From Acidovorax sp. T1 (GTDB lineage: Bacteria; Pseudomonadota; Gammaproteobacteria; Burkholderiales; Burkholderiaceae_C): 64,000 bases of DNA. Positions 1 to 7,740 of the stretch are shown piece by piece. How positions within the stretch are numbered: position 1 is the first letter of the stretch; each line of letters begins with the position of its first letter. The notes beneath the pieces are model-generated. The model saw only the letters and a list, made by a program, of their open reading frames with translations, ran no database searches and was not told where the DNA came from. The stretch is from NCBI RefSeq assembly GCF_002176815.1, contig NZ_CP021648.1, positions 124,001-188,000 of the forward strand. Reading direction: 5' to 3'. The position numbers and the translations under genes are program-made.

Positions 1-1453
1 TCTTGCCCACGCGGGCGTTGAGCCAGTCGCGCAGCTCTTGCGCGGCGGCTTGCGTGCCGGGCCGCGCCACCACGCAGGCCACGGGGGTTTCGCCCCATTG
101 CTCGGAGGGCACGCCCACCACGGCGCACTCGGCCACCTGGGGGTGCTGGCACAGCACGGCCTCGATGTCGCTCGGATAGACGTTGAAGCCACCCGTGATG
201 ATCATGTCCTTCTTGCGGTCGCCCAGCACGATGAAGCCGTCCGCATCCAGGCGACCTACGTCGCCGCTGCGGATGTAGCGCTGCCCTTGCGCGTCAAACC
301 ACTCGGCCTCGCGCGTCTTGTCGGGCAGGCGGTAGTAGCCGCTCATCATTCCGGCCGAGCGGCCGACGATCTCGCCCTGCTCACCGGGCGGCAGCTCGCG
401 CCCCTGCTCGTCGATGAAGCGGATGTCGGCGCCCTCGCCGGGGCGGCCCACGGTGTGCAGCTTGTGGGGGTGGTCGTGGCAGTGCAGCTCGCAGCGCACG
501 CCGCCCTCGGTCATGCCGTAATACTCGATGAGCCGGCCCGGCCAACGCTGCAGTACCTCGGTCTTGAGTGCGGCGCTGAACGGCGCGCTGGTGCAAAACT
601 TGTGCTGCAGCCGGCCCAGGTTCGCGCGGTCAAATTCGGGGCAGGCCATCAGGCGCTGGTATTGCACGGGCACCAGCATGGTGTGGGTGGCGCCGTGCTG
701 CTGTGCCAGCGCCAGGTAATGTGTTGCGTCGAACCTGCGCATCAGCACCAGCGTGCCGCCCAGTGCCAGCGTGGGCAGCGCCGCCACCAGCGTGGTGTTG
801 GAGTACAGCGGCGTGGCGCACAGCGAGACGGCATCGGGCCCGTAGCCGTTGGTGACCGCGCGCTTTACATGCGCCCAGCGCATGGCCCAGGACTGCACGA
901 TGCCCTTGGGCACGCCCGTGGTGCCAGATGAATAGATCACGTTGAACGGCCAATCGGGCTGCGGCGCGATGGGCGCAGGCGCCGCATCGCCCGAGGCCAG
1001 CCATTGCGACCAGGGCTCGCCGGCCTCGGGCGCATCGTCCAGGGCCACGCAGCGCAGTGTGGAGCCCGCATGCAACGGCCATTGCGCGGCCACCTCGCGG
1101 TCGCGCAGTACCAGGCGCGCGCCGCAGTTGTCCAGCATCGCGCTCAGGTGCTCGGCCGTGGACGACGGCGCCAGCGGTGCCACGGCCACGCCGGCGCGAA
1201 GCGCGCCGAGGTAGGCCAGCACATACTCGACCGAAGTGCCGGCGCAGATCGCCACCACATCGCCAGGGCCGAAGCCGCCCTGCTGCAGGCTGCGGGCCAC
1301 CCGGTCCATGCCCGCGCGCAGCGCGGCGTAGTCGAGGCTCTGTGCACCAAGGACCAGGGCGGTATGGCGGGGGCGGTGCGCGGCCTGCTGCGCAATCAGC
1401 TCGGGCAGCGAGCCGAAGGGCTGGGAAAGCAGTTGTTCGATGTCTGGGTGCAT
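1..1453 (-). CDS. AMP-binding acyl-CoA ligase (3' end cut off)
   Basis: Adenylate-forming enzyme that would activate a carboxylic acid with ATP and load it on CoA. The minus frame is open from ATG at 1453 to the window edge, giving 484 codons of an expected 510 or so. Visible motifs are the phosphate-binding loop YSSGTTGVPKG near residue 170, the YYGMTEGG adenylate motif, the RSGDVGRLDADG hinge region and GDRKKDMIITGG. The catalytic C-terminal lysine lies beyond the edge. It starts 55 bases after the Bug receptor gene on the same strand, so the two probably form one unit in which the receptor binds an organic acid that this ligase activates. Substrate unknown. Confidence 0.9.
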   Translation of the reverse strand, partial: MHPDIEQLLSQPFGSLPELIAQQAAHRPRHTALVLGAQSLDYAALRAGMDRVARSLQQGGFGPGDVVAICAGTSVEYVLAYLGALRAGVAVAPLAPSSTAEHLSAMLDNCGARLVLRDREVAAQWPLHAGSTLRCVALDDAPEAGEPWSQWLASGDAAPAPIAPQPDWPFNVIYSSGTTGVPKGIVQSWAMRWAHVKRAVTNGYGPDAVSLCATPLYSNTTLVAALPTLALGGTLVLMRRFDATHYLALAQQHGATHTMLVPVQYQRLMACPEFDRANLGRLQHKFCTSAPFSAALKTEVLQRWPGRLIEYYGMTEGGVRCELHCHDHPHKLHTVGRPGEGADIRFIDEQGRELPPGEQGEIVGRSAGMMSGYYRLPDKTREAEWFDAQGQRYIRSGDVGRLDADGFIVLGDRKKDMIITGGFNVYPSDIEAVLCQHPQVAECAVVGVPSEQWGETPVACVVARPGTQAAAQELRDWLNARVGK

Positions 1454-1508
1454 GGAATCGGGATCGCAGTGAAAGGCTTTAGACGTGCGCGCGCCCGTCT
1501 TGCCGGGG

Positions 1509-2456
1509 TTATTCGAGGGACAGACCCGCCGCCTTGACGATCTGGGCCCAGCTCTTGCGCTCTTGGGCGATGAAGGTGTCGTATTCGGCCGGGGTCTCGC
1601 CGCCCGGAACGCCGCCCAGATCGGCAAAGCGCTGGCGCACCTCGGGCGTCTGCATGGCCTTGCGCGCGGACTGCTGCAGGCGATTGACCAGCGCATCGGG
1701 CGTGCCGGCGGGCGCCAGCAGGCCAAACCATGCCGTCACCTGCATGTGCACGCCGGCCTCGGTCATGGTGGGCACGTCAGGCAGCTGCGCCGCGCGCGTG
1801 CCGCTGGTGATGGCCAGCGCCCGGAACTTGCCCGACTTGATGTGCGGCATGGAGCTGGGCAGGTTGTCGATCATGAAATCCACCTGCTGCCCCAGCAGCG
1901 CCGTCACGGCCGGGGCCGCACCGGGGAAAGGCACCAGGGTCACGTCAATGCCGGCCTTCTGGCGAAACATTTCCGAGGACATGTGGGGCGACTGGCCCAC
2001 GCCCGAGGTGGACACGTTCAGTCGACGCGTCTTCGCCAGGCCCACCAGCTCCTGCACGCTGCGCACGGGCGAATCAGCATGGACCACCAGGATGTTGGGC
2101 ACCGAGATCACGTTGGTGATGCCGCGCAGGTCGCTTTCCTTGTAGCTGAGCTGCTTGTACAGGCTGAAATTGATGGCCACCGGGCCGATGTTGCCCATCA
2201 GCAGCGTGTAGCCGTCGGGCTTGGCGCGCGCTACGTGCGCCGTACCGATGCTGCCGCCGCCACCGCCCTTGTTCTCGACGACGATGGAGGTGCCCAGGTC
2301 CTTGCCCATCCTCTCTGCCAGCACGCGCGCCGCAATGTCGGTGGTGCCGCCGGCTGCGGCCGGCACGACCATGGTGATGGGGCGTTCGGGCCAGTCGGCC
2401 CAGGCGGCCAGGGGCAGGGTGGCCATGGCAGCCAGCATGCAGCGTCGAAAAATCAT
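1509..2456 (-). CDS. Bug/TctC-family tripartite tricarboxylate receptor
   Basis: Periplasmic solute receptor of 315 residues. ATG at 2456 is chosen because an AGGAG ribosome site lies just upstream and a signal peptide (MIFRRCMLAAMATLPLAAWA) follows at once. The mature part begins WPERPITMVVPAAAGG, the usual Bug start, and carries the family segments GYTLLMGN and PDVPTMTEAG. Bug proteins bind carboxylates such as citrate or aromatic acids, and many are encoded as orphans without TctAB membrane subunits, as here. Its neighbour is an acyl-CoA ligase, consistent with capture of an acid destined for CoA activation. The ligand cannot be read from the sequence. Confidence 0.92.
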   Translation of the reverse strand: MIFRRCMLAAMATLPLAAWADWPERPITMVVPAAAGGTTDIAARVLAERMGKDLGTSIVVENKGGGGGSIGTAHVARAKPDGYTLLMGNIGPVAINFSLYKQLSYKESDLRGITNVISVPNILVVHADSPVRSVQELVGLAKTRRLNVSTSGVGQSPHMSSEMFRQKAGIDVTLVPFPGAAPAVTALLGQQVDFMIDNLPSSMPHIKSGKFRALAITSGTRAAQLPDVPTMTEAGVHMQVTAWFGLLAPAGTPDALVNRLQQSARKAMQTPEVRQRFADLGGVPGGETPAEYDTFIAQERKSWAQIVKAAGLSLE

Positions 2457-2621
2457 CGGGACTCCTTGGGGGGGCGTCTTGGCCTCGGCGAGGCCTGCGG
2501 CGCAGGAGTCCAACGATAGCCAGACCCACCCCGATCCGCACCTAGGGTTTGGGAGCGAATGGCTTTGCCATTGGCAAAGCCCCGCTTTCGCACGCGCAAA
2601 GCAGCGGCATGGTGCGGGCAG

Positions 2622-2656
2622 AAAAAAGGGCGGCCCATGGTGGGCCGCCCTTTTTT
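2622..2656 (-). terminator. Rho-independent terminator of the glutamate dehydrogenase gene
   Basis: Perfect 16-base inverted repeat (2622-2637 and 2641-2656) with a 3-base loop. The arms end in A6 and T6, so on the minus strand the GC stem is followed by six T, 18 bases after the gdhA stop. Being symmetrical it could also stop transcripts from the other side. Confidence 0.92.
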
Positions 2657-2673
2657 GGCAAGCGCCGCAATCT

Positions 2674-3981
2674 TCAGGGGTACAGACCGCGCATTTCGCG
2701 CGCATGCAGGATGCGCTGGCAGGCCACGATGAAGGTGGCCGTGCGCAGGCTCACCTGGTGCTGCTGGGCCACCTGCCAGATGCCGGCAAAAGCCTCTTGC
2801 ATGATGCGCACCAGGCGCGCGTTGATCTCGTCCTCGCTCCAGAAGAAGCTGGAGAAGTCCTGCACCCATTCAAAGTAGCTCACCGTCACGCCGCCCGCGT
2901 TGGCGATCACGTCGGGCAGCACCAGCACGCCCTTGTCGTGCAGGATGTCGTCGGCCTCGGTGGTGGTGGGGCCGTTGGCGCCCTCGATCACCATCCTGGC
3001 CTTGATCTTGCCCGCGTTGTCCTTGGTGATCTGGCCTTCCAGCGCCGCCGGGATCAGGATCTCGCAGTCCACCGCCCAGAAGTCCTCATTGGCCAGGGCT
3101 TCGGCGCCGGCAAAGCCGCCCACGCCGCCGCGCGCCTTCACATGGGCCAGCAGCGCTGGCACATCGAGGCCGTTGCTGTTGACGATGGTGCCGGTGTGGT
3201 CCTGTACGGCCACCACCTTGGCGCCGGCTTCGGCAAACAGCTTGGCCGCCGTGCCGCCCACGTTGCCAAAGCCTTGCACGGCCAGGCGGGCGCCTTCGAT
3301 GGGCAGGCCGGTCAGCCTGGCGGCTTCCACGCCCACGGTGTACACGCCGCGGCCGGTGGCCTCGACGCGGCCCAGCGAGCCGCCCAGGTCCACTGGCTTG
3401 CCGGTGACCACGCCGGTGGCGGTGGCGCCGGTGTTCATCGAATAGGTGTCCATCATCCAGGCCATGATCTGGCCGTTGGTGTTCACATCAGGCGCAGGGA
3501 TGTCCTTGGAGGGGCCGATCAGCAGGCCGATCTCGCTGGTGTAGCGGCGCGTCAGGCGCTCCAGCTCACCCAGCGAGAGCTTCTTGGGATCGACACGGAT
3601 GCCGCCCTTGGCACCGCCGTAGGGCACGTTCACCGCCGCGTTCTTGACCGACATCCAGGCCGACAGGGCCATCACTTCCGACAGCGTCACGTCCTGGTGA
3701 AAGCGCACGCCGCCCTTGCCGGGGCCACGGCTGAGGTTGTGCTGCACGCGGTAGCCTTCGTAGTGGGCGATGGTGCCGTTGTCCAGCTCGATCGGCACGT
3801 CCACGATCAGGATGCGCTTGGGGCGCTTGAGCGTCTCCACCCAGCGCGCCAGGCTGCCCAGGTAGGGCGTGACGCGGTCCACCTGCTGCAGGTAGTTGCC
3901 CCAGGGGCCGAGGTGGTTGGGGTCCAGGTACGACGGCAGGGTGTGGGTGGCGCTGGCGGGCGTTCCGGTGGGGTGTGACAT
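2674..3981 (-). CDS. gdhA: Glutamate dehydrogenase (Glu/Leu/Phe/Val family)
   Basis: 435 residues. Interconverts glutamate and 2-oxoglutarate plus ammonia with NAD(P)(H). The N-terminal domain shows the substrate-binding motifs [10 protein letters not shown] and GGAKGGIR; the Rossmann part has [19 protein letters not shown]. The length fits the hexameric small GDH class; coenzyme preference cannot be called safely. ATG at 3981 has AAGGAA about eight bases upstream. It is monocistronic, with its own terminator at 2622-2656. The N-terminal 15 residues, rich in Ser, Thr and Pro, are a short extension before the conserved PSYLDPN. Confidence 0.95.
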   Translation of the reverse strand: MSHPTGTPASATHTLPSYLDPNHLGPWGNYLQQVDRVTPYLGSLARWVETLKRPKRILIVDVPIELDNGTIAHYEGYRVQHNLSRGPGKGGVRFHQDVTLSEVMALSAWMSVKNAAVNVPYGGAKGGIRVDPKKLSLGELERLTRRYTSEIGLLIGPSKDIPAPDVNTNGQIMAWMMDTYSMNTGATATGVVTGKPVDLGGSLGRVEATGRGVYTVGVEAARLTGLPIEGARLAVQGFGNVGGTAAKLFAEAGAKVVAVQDHTGTIVNSNGLDVPALLAHVKARGGVGGFAGAEALANEDFWAVDCEILIPAALEGQITKDNAGKIKARMVIEGANGPTTTEADDILHDKGVLVLPDVIANAGGVTVSYFEWVQDFSSFFWSEDEINARLVRIMQEAFAGIWQVAQQHQVSLRTATFIVACQRILHAREMRGLYP

Positions 3982-4117
3982 GGAGGGTTCCTTGTGGGAT
4001 CAGTTCAGGGGATGAAGCTTATGCCTGTGCCGCCGGGCTGTCCAAGGCCGGTGTTTCACGGGGTTATGCATTGTTTGCATGATGGGCCGGTCTCCGCGGG
4101 TGCGTCGGTTGCTCACT

Positions 4118-4172
4118 AAAAGATAGCTGTCAGCGCTTGCCATTCGGGCGCTACAGGCCTGAATGGCATCCA
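4118..4172 (+). repeat. Interspersed palindromic repeat, copy 1
   Basis: Copy of the short element seen 11 times in this window: ATAGCTG-NN-AGCGCTT, a short spacer, then GCGCTACAGGCC. It fills part of the spacer between the gdhA start and the PPK2 stop. Confidence 0.8.
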
Positions 4173-4178
4173 ATCTGC

Positions 4179-5045
4179 TCACTCCACCGTGAAATGCTCC
4201 AGCGCCGGGTCGCCGGGCGGGTATTTCAGGCCCAGGTTCTGCAGCACCTCGCGCAGCACGGTGGCGATCATCAGGTTGCGGTGCGTCTTGGAGTTGGCCG
4301 GCACGATGGTCCAGGGCGCCCAGGGGGTGTGCGTGGCCGACAGCAGCGTTTCGTAGGCCTTTTGGTAATCGGCCCACTGCTTGCGCACGGCGATGTCGCC
4401 CATGTCGAATTTCCAGTGCTTGGCGGGGTCGTCCAGGCGCTCCTGCAGTCGCTCGCGCTGCTCGTCGTAGCCGATGTGCAGCATGAACTTGACGATGACC
4501 GTGCCGGTCTCGCTGAGCAGGCGCTCGAAGTCGTTGATGTGGGCCAGGCGCTGGCGGTGCTGCTCGGGCGTGATCCAGTCGTTGACCACCGGCACCAGCA
4601 CGTCTTCGTAGTGGCTGCGGTTGAACACCGTCAGCTCGCCGGCGCCCGGCACCTGCTGGTGGATGCGCCACAGGTAGTCGTGCGCGCGCTCGGGCTCGGT
4701 GGGCGCCTTCCAGCCCACGGCGTGCACACCCAGGGCGCTCATGCTGCCAAACACGCCGCGCACGGTGCCGTCCTTGCCCGAGGCATCGGTGCCCTGCAGT
4801 ATCACCAGTAGCTTGTAGCGCCGGTCGGCGTACAGCAGGTTTTGCAGTGCGTCGAGTTCAATGGCCAGGGCCTGCACATCTTCTTTGCCCTGCGCCTTTT
4901 CGCCGTCCATGAACGGCGTGGCGTCAGGGTCGAAATCCTTCAGCGAGACCGGTCTGGGGCCGGAGCCATTGGCCGGCCGGGGTTGCCACGCGGCCCAGCG
5001 CTTGGCCAGGGCCTTGTCGTTGGTTTGAAAGGGGGATTTGCTCAT
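4179..5045 (-). CDS. PPK2-family polyphosphate kinase
   Basis: Transfers phosphate between polyphosphate and nucleotides. The 288-residue protein has the Walker A motif GTDASGKDGTVRG, the family segment FNRSHYEDVLV after WRIHQQVPG, and KFDMGDIAVRKQW. The sequence around Walker A looks most like the class able to use AMP and ADP, but class is an inference. The start is uncertain: ATG at 5045 gives MSKSPFQTN, an in-frame ATG at 5069 would add eight residues, and neither has a convincing ribosome site. It stands alone between gdhA and a LysR gene, with repeat copies 1 and 2 on its two sides. Confidence 0.9.
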   Translation of the reverse strand: MSKSPFQTNDKALAKRWAAWQPRPANGSGPRPVSLKDFDPDATPFMDGEKAQGKEDVQALAIELDALQNLLYADRRYKLLVILQGTDASGKDGTVRGVFGSMSALGVHAVGWKAPTEPERAHDYLWRIHQQVPGAGELTVFNRSHYEDVLVPVVNDWITPEQHRQRLAHINDFERLLSETGTVIVKFMLHIGYDEQRERLQERLDDPAKHWKFDMGDIAVRKQWADYQKAYETLLSATHTPWAPWTIVPANSKTHRNLMIATVLREVLQNLGLKYPPGDPALEHFTVE

Positions 5046-5152
5046 GGGTGTTTTTTGGGGGGTTGTCATCCAGGTGGGGTTGCCAGCTTGGCGCAATGTG
5101 GCGGGTGGGTCAATGCGCGGTTTCCGCAGAAGGGCGGGCCCATTTGCTATAG

Positions 5153-5210
5153 ATAATATAGCTATTGGCGCTTGATGAATAAGCGCTACAGGCACTTTTG
5201 TTTCAAATTA
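5153..5210 (+). repeat. Interspersed palindromic repeat, copy 2
   Basis: TATAGCTATTGGCGCTTG, spacer, TAAGCGCTACAGGC, then an AT-rich tail. The tail contains TTA at 5208-5210, which read on the minus strand is the TAA stop of the LysR gene, so the repeat provides the stop codon. Confidence 0.85.
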
Positions 5211-6146
5211 CGCCGCCGCACCCGATGCACCCTGCTGCGCAATCAGCTGCACGAAACGCCGCGCGCCCAGGCCCAGCGGGCGCTCCTTGGACCAGACCAC
5301 GTCCACCCACAGCGCCACGCCGTTGCTGAGGTTCTCGAACGGCATCTCCACCAGCGAGCCCGCCGCGATGCGCGGCTGCACCAGCGCGCGCGGCTGCCAG
5401 CCCCAGCCCAGACCGGCCTCGATCAGGCCCAGCGCGGCCAGGTGGTTGTCGGTGCGCCAGTGGTGGCGGGCAAACACAAAGCGCGGGTCGGTCTGCGCCA
5501 GATCGCGGCTGGCCACCACGATCTGGCGCGTGGTGGTGAGGTGCTCCTCGCGCAGCTGCGCGCGCTCGGGTGCTTCGCCCCGCGCCGCTGCGGCGGCGCG
5601 CGCGGCGGCCAGCACCGGGTGCTGACGGGCCATCACGGCCACCAGGGTTTCGCTGCCCACCTCCTGGAACCCCTCGCGCCCGTCGATGCTGGGGCGCTCG
5701 AACACCAGCGCCAGCTGCGCGCGCCCGCTGTGCAGCAGGGCCAGGGCATCCTCTTGCGGCGCGGCCAGCACCTCTGCCTGCAGCAGCGGGTATTCGTGCG
5801 CCAGCGTGGCCAGCGGGCCGCTCCAGCGCGCGGCCAGCAGCTCGGGGGCAATGGCCAGCGTCAGGCGCTCTTCCAGCCCTTGCGTTAGCGCCAGCGCCTG
5901 GGCGTTGAGCTGCTGCAGCTGCCCGGCCAGCAGCCGGGCCTGGGGCTCCAGCGCGCGCGCGGCGGCGGTGGGGCGGGGCTCGCGGCCGCTGCGGTCGAAC
6001 AAGGGCACGTTCAGCTCGGCTTCGAGGTGGGCGATGGTCATGCTCACGGCCGAAGGCACCCGCGACAGCGCCCGCGCGGCCGCCGAAAACGAGCCCCGGT
6101 CCAGCACGGCCAAAAACACCTGCACGCTGTCGGAAGAAAAAGCCAT
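5208..6146 (-). CDS. LysR-family transcriptional regulator
   Basis: 312 residues. The N-terminal winged helix-turn-helix (about 5-65) is typical of LysR proteins (VFLAVLDRGSFSAAARALSR, AVSMTIAHLEAEL), followed by an effector-binding domain. Divergent from a PACE efflux gene; the 70-base gap holds a 10+10 base inverted repeat, so this protein probably controls both genes. LysR proteins next to PACE transporters are a common arrangement. The C-terminal stop codon lies inside repeat copy 2, and the last residues (GASGAAA) are low-complexity, suggesting that the original 3' end was replaced. Confidence 0.9.
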   Translation of the reverse strand: MAFSSDSVQVFLAVLDRGSFSAAARALSRVPSAVSMTIAHLEAELNVPLFDRSGREPRPTAAARALEPQARLLAGQLQQLNAQALALTQGLEERLTLAIAPELLAARWSGPLATLAHEYPLLQAEVLAAPQEDALALLHSGRAQLALVFERPSIDGREGFQEVGSETLVAVMARQHPVLAAARAAAAARGEAPERAQLREEHLTTTRQIVVASRDLAQTDPRFVFARHHWRTDNHLAALGLIEAGLGWGWQPRALVQPRIAAGSLVEMPFENLSNGVALWVDVVWSKERPLGLGARRFVQLIAQQGASGAAA

Positions 6147-6178
6147 GGCCTCAATTATCAGAAAAACTGAAACAAGCT

Positions 6179-6211
6179 GACTTTATGTATCAGCAATGCA
6201 CACATAAAGTC
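6179..6211. promoter_or_regulatory. Probable LysR operator between lysR and the PACE gene
   Basis: GACTTTATGT (6179-6188) and its exact reverse complement ACATAAAGTC (6202-6211) are 13 bases apart. A LysR-type T-N11-A dyad fits inside. The right arm ends five bases before the PACE start codon, so bound regulator would cover the translation start region. Confidence 0.6.
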
Positions 6212-6216
6212 GCCCC

Positions 6217-6717
6217 ATGCCCTCTCGCCCGACTTCTCTCGCCCTTCCCCGCAAGCCAGCCCTCAGCCTGCAGGGCCCGTGGCGCCGCGTGCTTTTCGTC
6301 ACGCTGTATGAGTTGATCGCCATCGTGGTGGCAACCTATGGGCTTGCGGTGCTCACGGGTCAAAGCGCGGCACATTCAAGCGTGGCTTCTGTGGTGGCCT
6401 CGGCCATTGCCGTGCTGTGGAATGTGCTGTTCAACTGGGCGTTTGAGCGCTGGGAATCGCGCCAGGCCGTGCGCGGGCGCAGCGTGCGCCGCCGCATCGC
6501 CCACGCCATCGGCTTCGAGGGCGGGCTGGTGTTCACGCTGGTGCCGCTGTTCGCTTGGTGGTTCAACGTGAGTCTGTGGCAGGCCTTCGTGATGGACCTC
6601 GCGCTCATCGTCTTTTTTCTTTGCTACACCTTTGTCTTCAACTGGGTGTTTGACCGCGTGTTTGGCCTGCCTGCATCGGCACAGGGTGCGGTGAATTCGC
6701 AATCCGTGGTGTCTTAG
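6217..6717 (+). CDS. PACE-family efflux transporter (two BTP domains)
   Basis: 166-residue inner-membrane protein with four predicted membrane segments in two homologous halves. Each half has the bacterial transmembrane pair pattern: RVLFVTLYELIAIVV with WNVLFNWAFERWE, and HAIGFEGGLVFTLVP with TFVFNWVFDRVFG. The family includes AceI of Acinetobacter, which expels chlorhexidine and short diamines. Divergent from a LysR regulator whose likely operator abuts the start codon. No Shine-Dalgarno sequence is visible before ATG 6217, so the mRNA may be leaderless or nearly so. Ends at a repeat-derived terminator. Confidence 0.88.
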   Translation: MPSRPTSLALPRKPALSLQGPWRRVLFVTLYELIAIVVATYGLAVLTGQSAAHSSVASVVASAIAVLWNVLFNWAFERWESRQAVRGRSVRRRIAHAIGFEGGLVFTLVPLFAWWFNVSLWQAFVMDLALIVFFLCYTFVFNWVFDRVFGLPASAQGAVNSQSVVS

Positions 6718-6730
6718 CAAGTGCTATATA

Positions 6731-6777
6731 AAAAAGAGCTGCCAGCGCTTGTATATCTAGCGCTGGCAGCTCTTTTT
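6731..6777. terminator. Bidirectional terminator built from a repeat (copy 3)
   Basis: AAAAAGAGCTGCCAGCGCT (6731-6749) and its perfect 19-base reverse complement (6759-6777) flank a 9-base loop. A5 and T5 ends make it symmetrical, serving the convergent PACE and response-regulator genes. The core AGCTGCCAGCGCTT is the left half of the interspersed repeat; here both halves are near identical. Confidence 0.9.
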
Positions 6778-6792
6778 GTTAAAAATTCAAGG

Positions 6793-7740
6793 TCAGACCT
6801 GCAATAGCTGCCCCGCAATGGCGGCTGCGGCTGTGCGCGTCTCCACCCCCAGCTTTTCAAAGATGTGCTCCAGGTGCTTGTTCACCGTGCGCGGGCTCAT
6901 GCCCAGGATGTCGGCGATGTCCCGGTTGGTCTTGCCCTTGCTCAGCCAGGACAGCACCTCGGTCTCGCGCGGGGTCAGTGCGACCTGCTGCAGGTAGCGT
7001 GGAGCGGTTGCCTCGGGGGTGGTGTGGCTCAGTAGCAGCATGGATTCGGCCAAGCCGCTTGCGCCCAGGTGGCGGGCCAGCAACTGGCGGCCATCGGTCA
7101 GCGCCAGGGTCTGGTCGCCCGTGGCTTGCGCGCGCACCAGCCATGCAGTTGCTGCCACGCTGGGGGCGGGGTCGGCGCCAAATGCGGCTTCCAGCCAGCG
7201 CAATGCCTGGGGTGAGCGCCACGCAACGCGGCCCTGGCCGTCCAGGACCACCACACCTAACCCGGCTACGTCTACCGCTTCGCGTGCGAGCCGCGTGGCC
7301 TGGGCGTTGCGCACATGGGTGGCCAGCCGGGCTAGCACTTCGGGAATGCGCAGGGGCTTGACCACGTAGTCCACCCCTCCACAGGCAAAGCCCTGCAGGA
7401 TCTGCTCGGTGTCGGACAGCCCGGTCATGAACACCACGGGCACATGCGACCAGGGCGGCGTGGCCTTGAGCTGGCGGCACAGCGCAAAGCCGTCCATGCC
7501 GGGCATCACGGCGTCCAGCAGGACACCGTCGGGTACGGTCAGGTCAAAGCGCTGCAGGGCTTCTTCGGCGTCTCGCGCGGCCAGCACGGCGTAGCCTTCG
7601 GCAGCCAGGGCATCGCACAACATGCGCAGGGTGTCGAGCGCGTCGTCCACCACCAGGATGACGCGCTGGCAGTTCTGCTGGGTGGTGGGATAAGTGGTGG
7701 GCTCACTGCTGTGCTGGCCCGTGTGGGGTTCGTCGGTCAT
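6793..7740 (-). CDS. Response regulator: receiver plus LuxR-type HTH
   Basis: 315 residues. Receiver about 25-145 with acidic pair D32-D33, phospho-acceptor D76 (VLLDAVMPGMDG) and the conserved lysine in VKPLR. A middle stretch of about 100 residues (GLGVVVLDGQGRVAWRS) looks PAS-like. The LuxR helix-turn-helix is at about 252-310 (LTPRETEVLSWLSKGKTNRD). Its ATG overlaps the kinase stop by four bases, so it is co-transcribed and translationally coupled with the NCS1-kinase and is almost certainly its partner. Expected to activate the divergent amide/urea operon. Confidence 0.92.
   Translation of the reverse strand: MTDEPHTGQHSSEPTTYPTTQQNCQRVILVVDDALDTLRMLCDALAAEGYAVLAARDAEEALQRFDLTVPDGVLLDAVMPGMDGFALCRQLKATPPWSHVPVVFMTGLSDTEQILQGFACGGVDYVVKPLRIPEVLARLATHVRNAQATRLAREAVDVAGLGVVVLDGQGRVAWRSPQALRWLEAAFGADPAPSVAATAWLVRAQATGDQTLALTDGRQLLARHLGASGLAESMLLLSHTTPEATAPRYLQQVALTPRETEVLSWLSKGKTNRDIADILGMSPRTVNKHLEHIFEKLGVETRTAAAAIAGQLLQV

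Noticed and set aside
38..931. Plus-strand 297-codon frame at the window start
   Set aside because: Antisense to the acyl-CoA ligase, whose minus frame has clear catalytic motifs.
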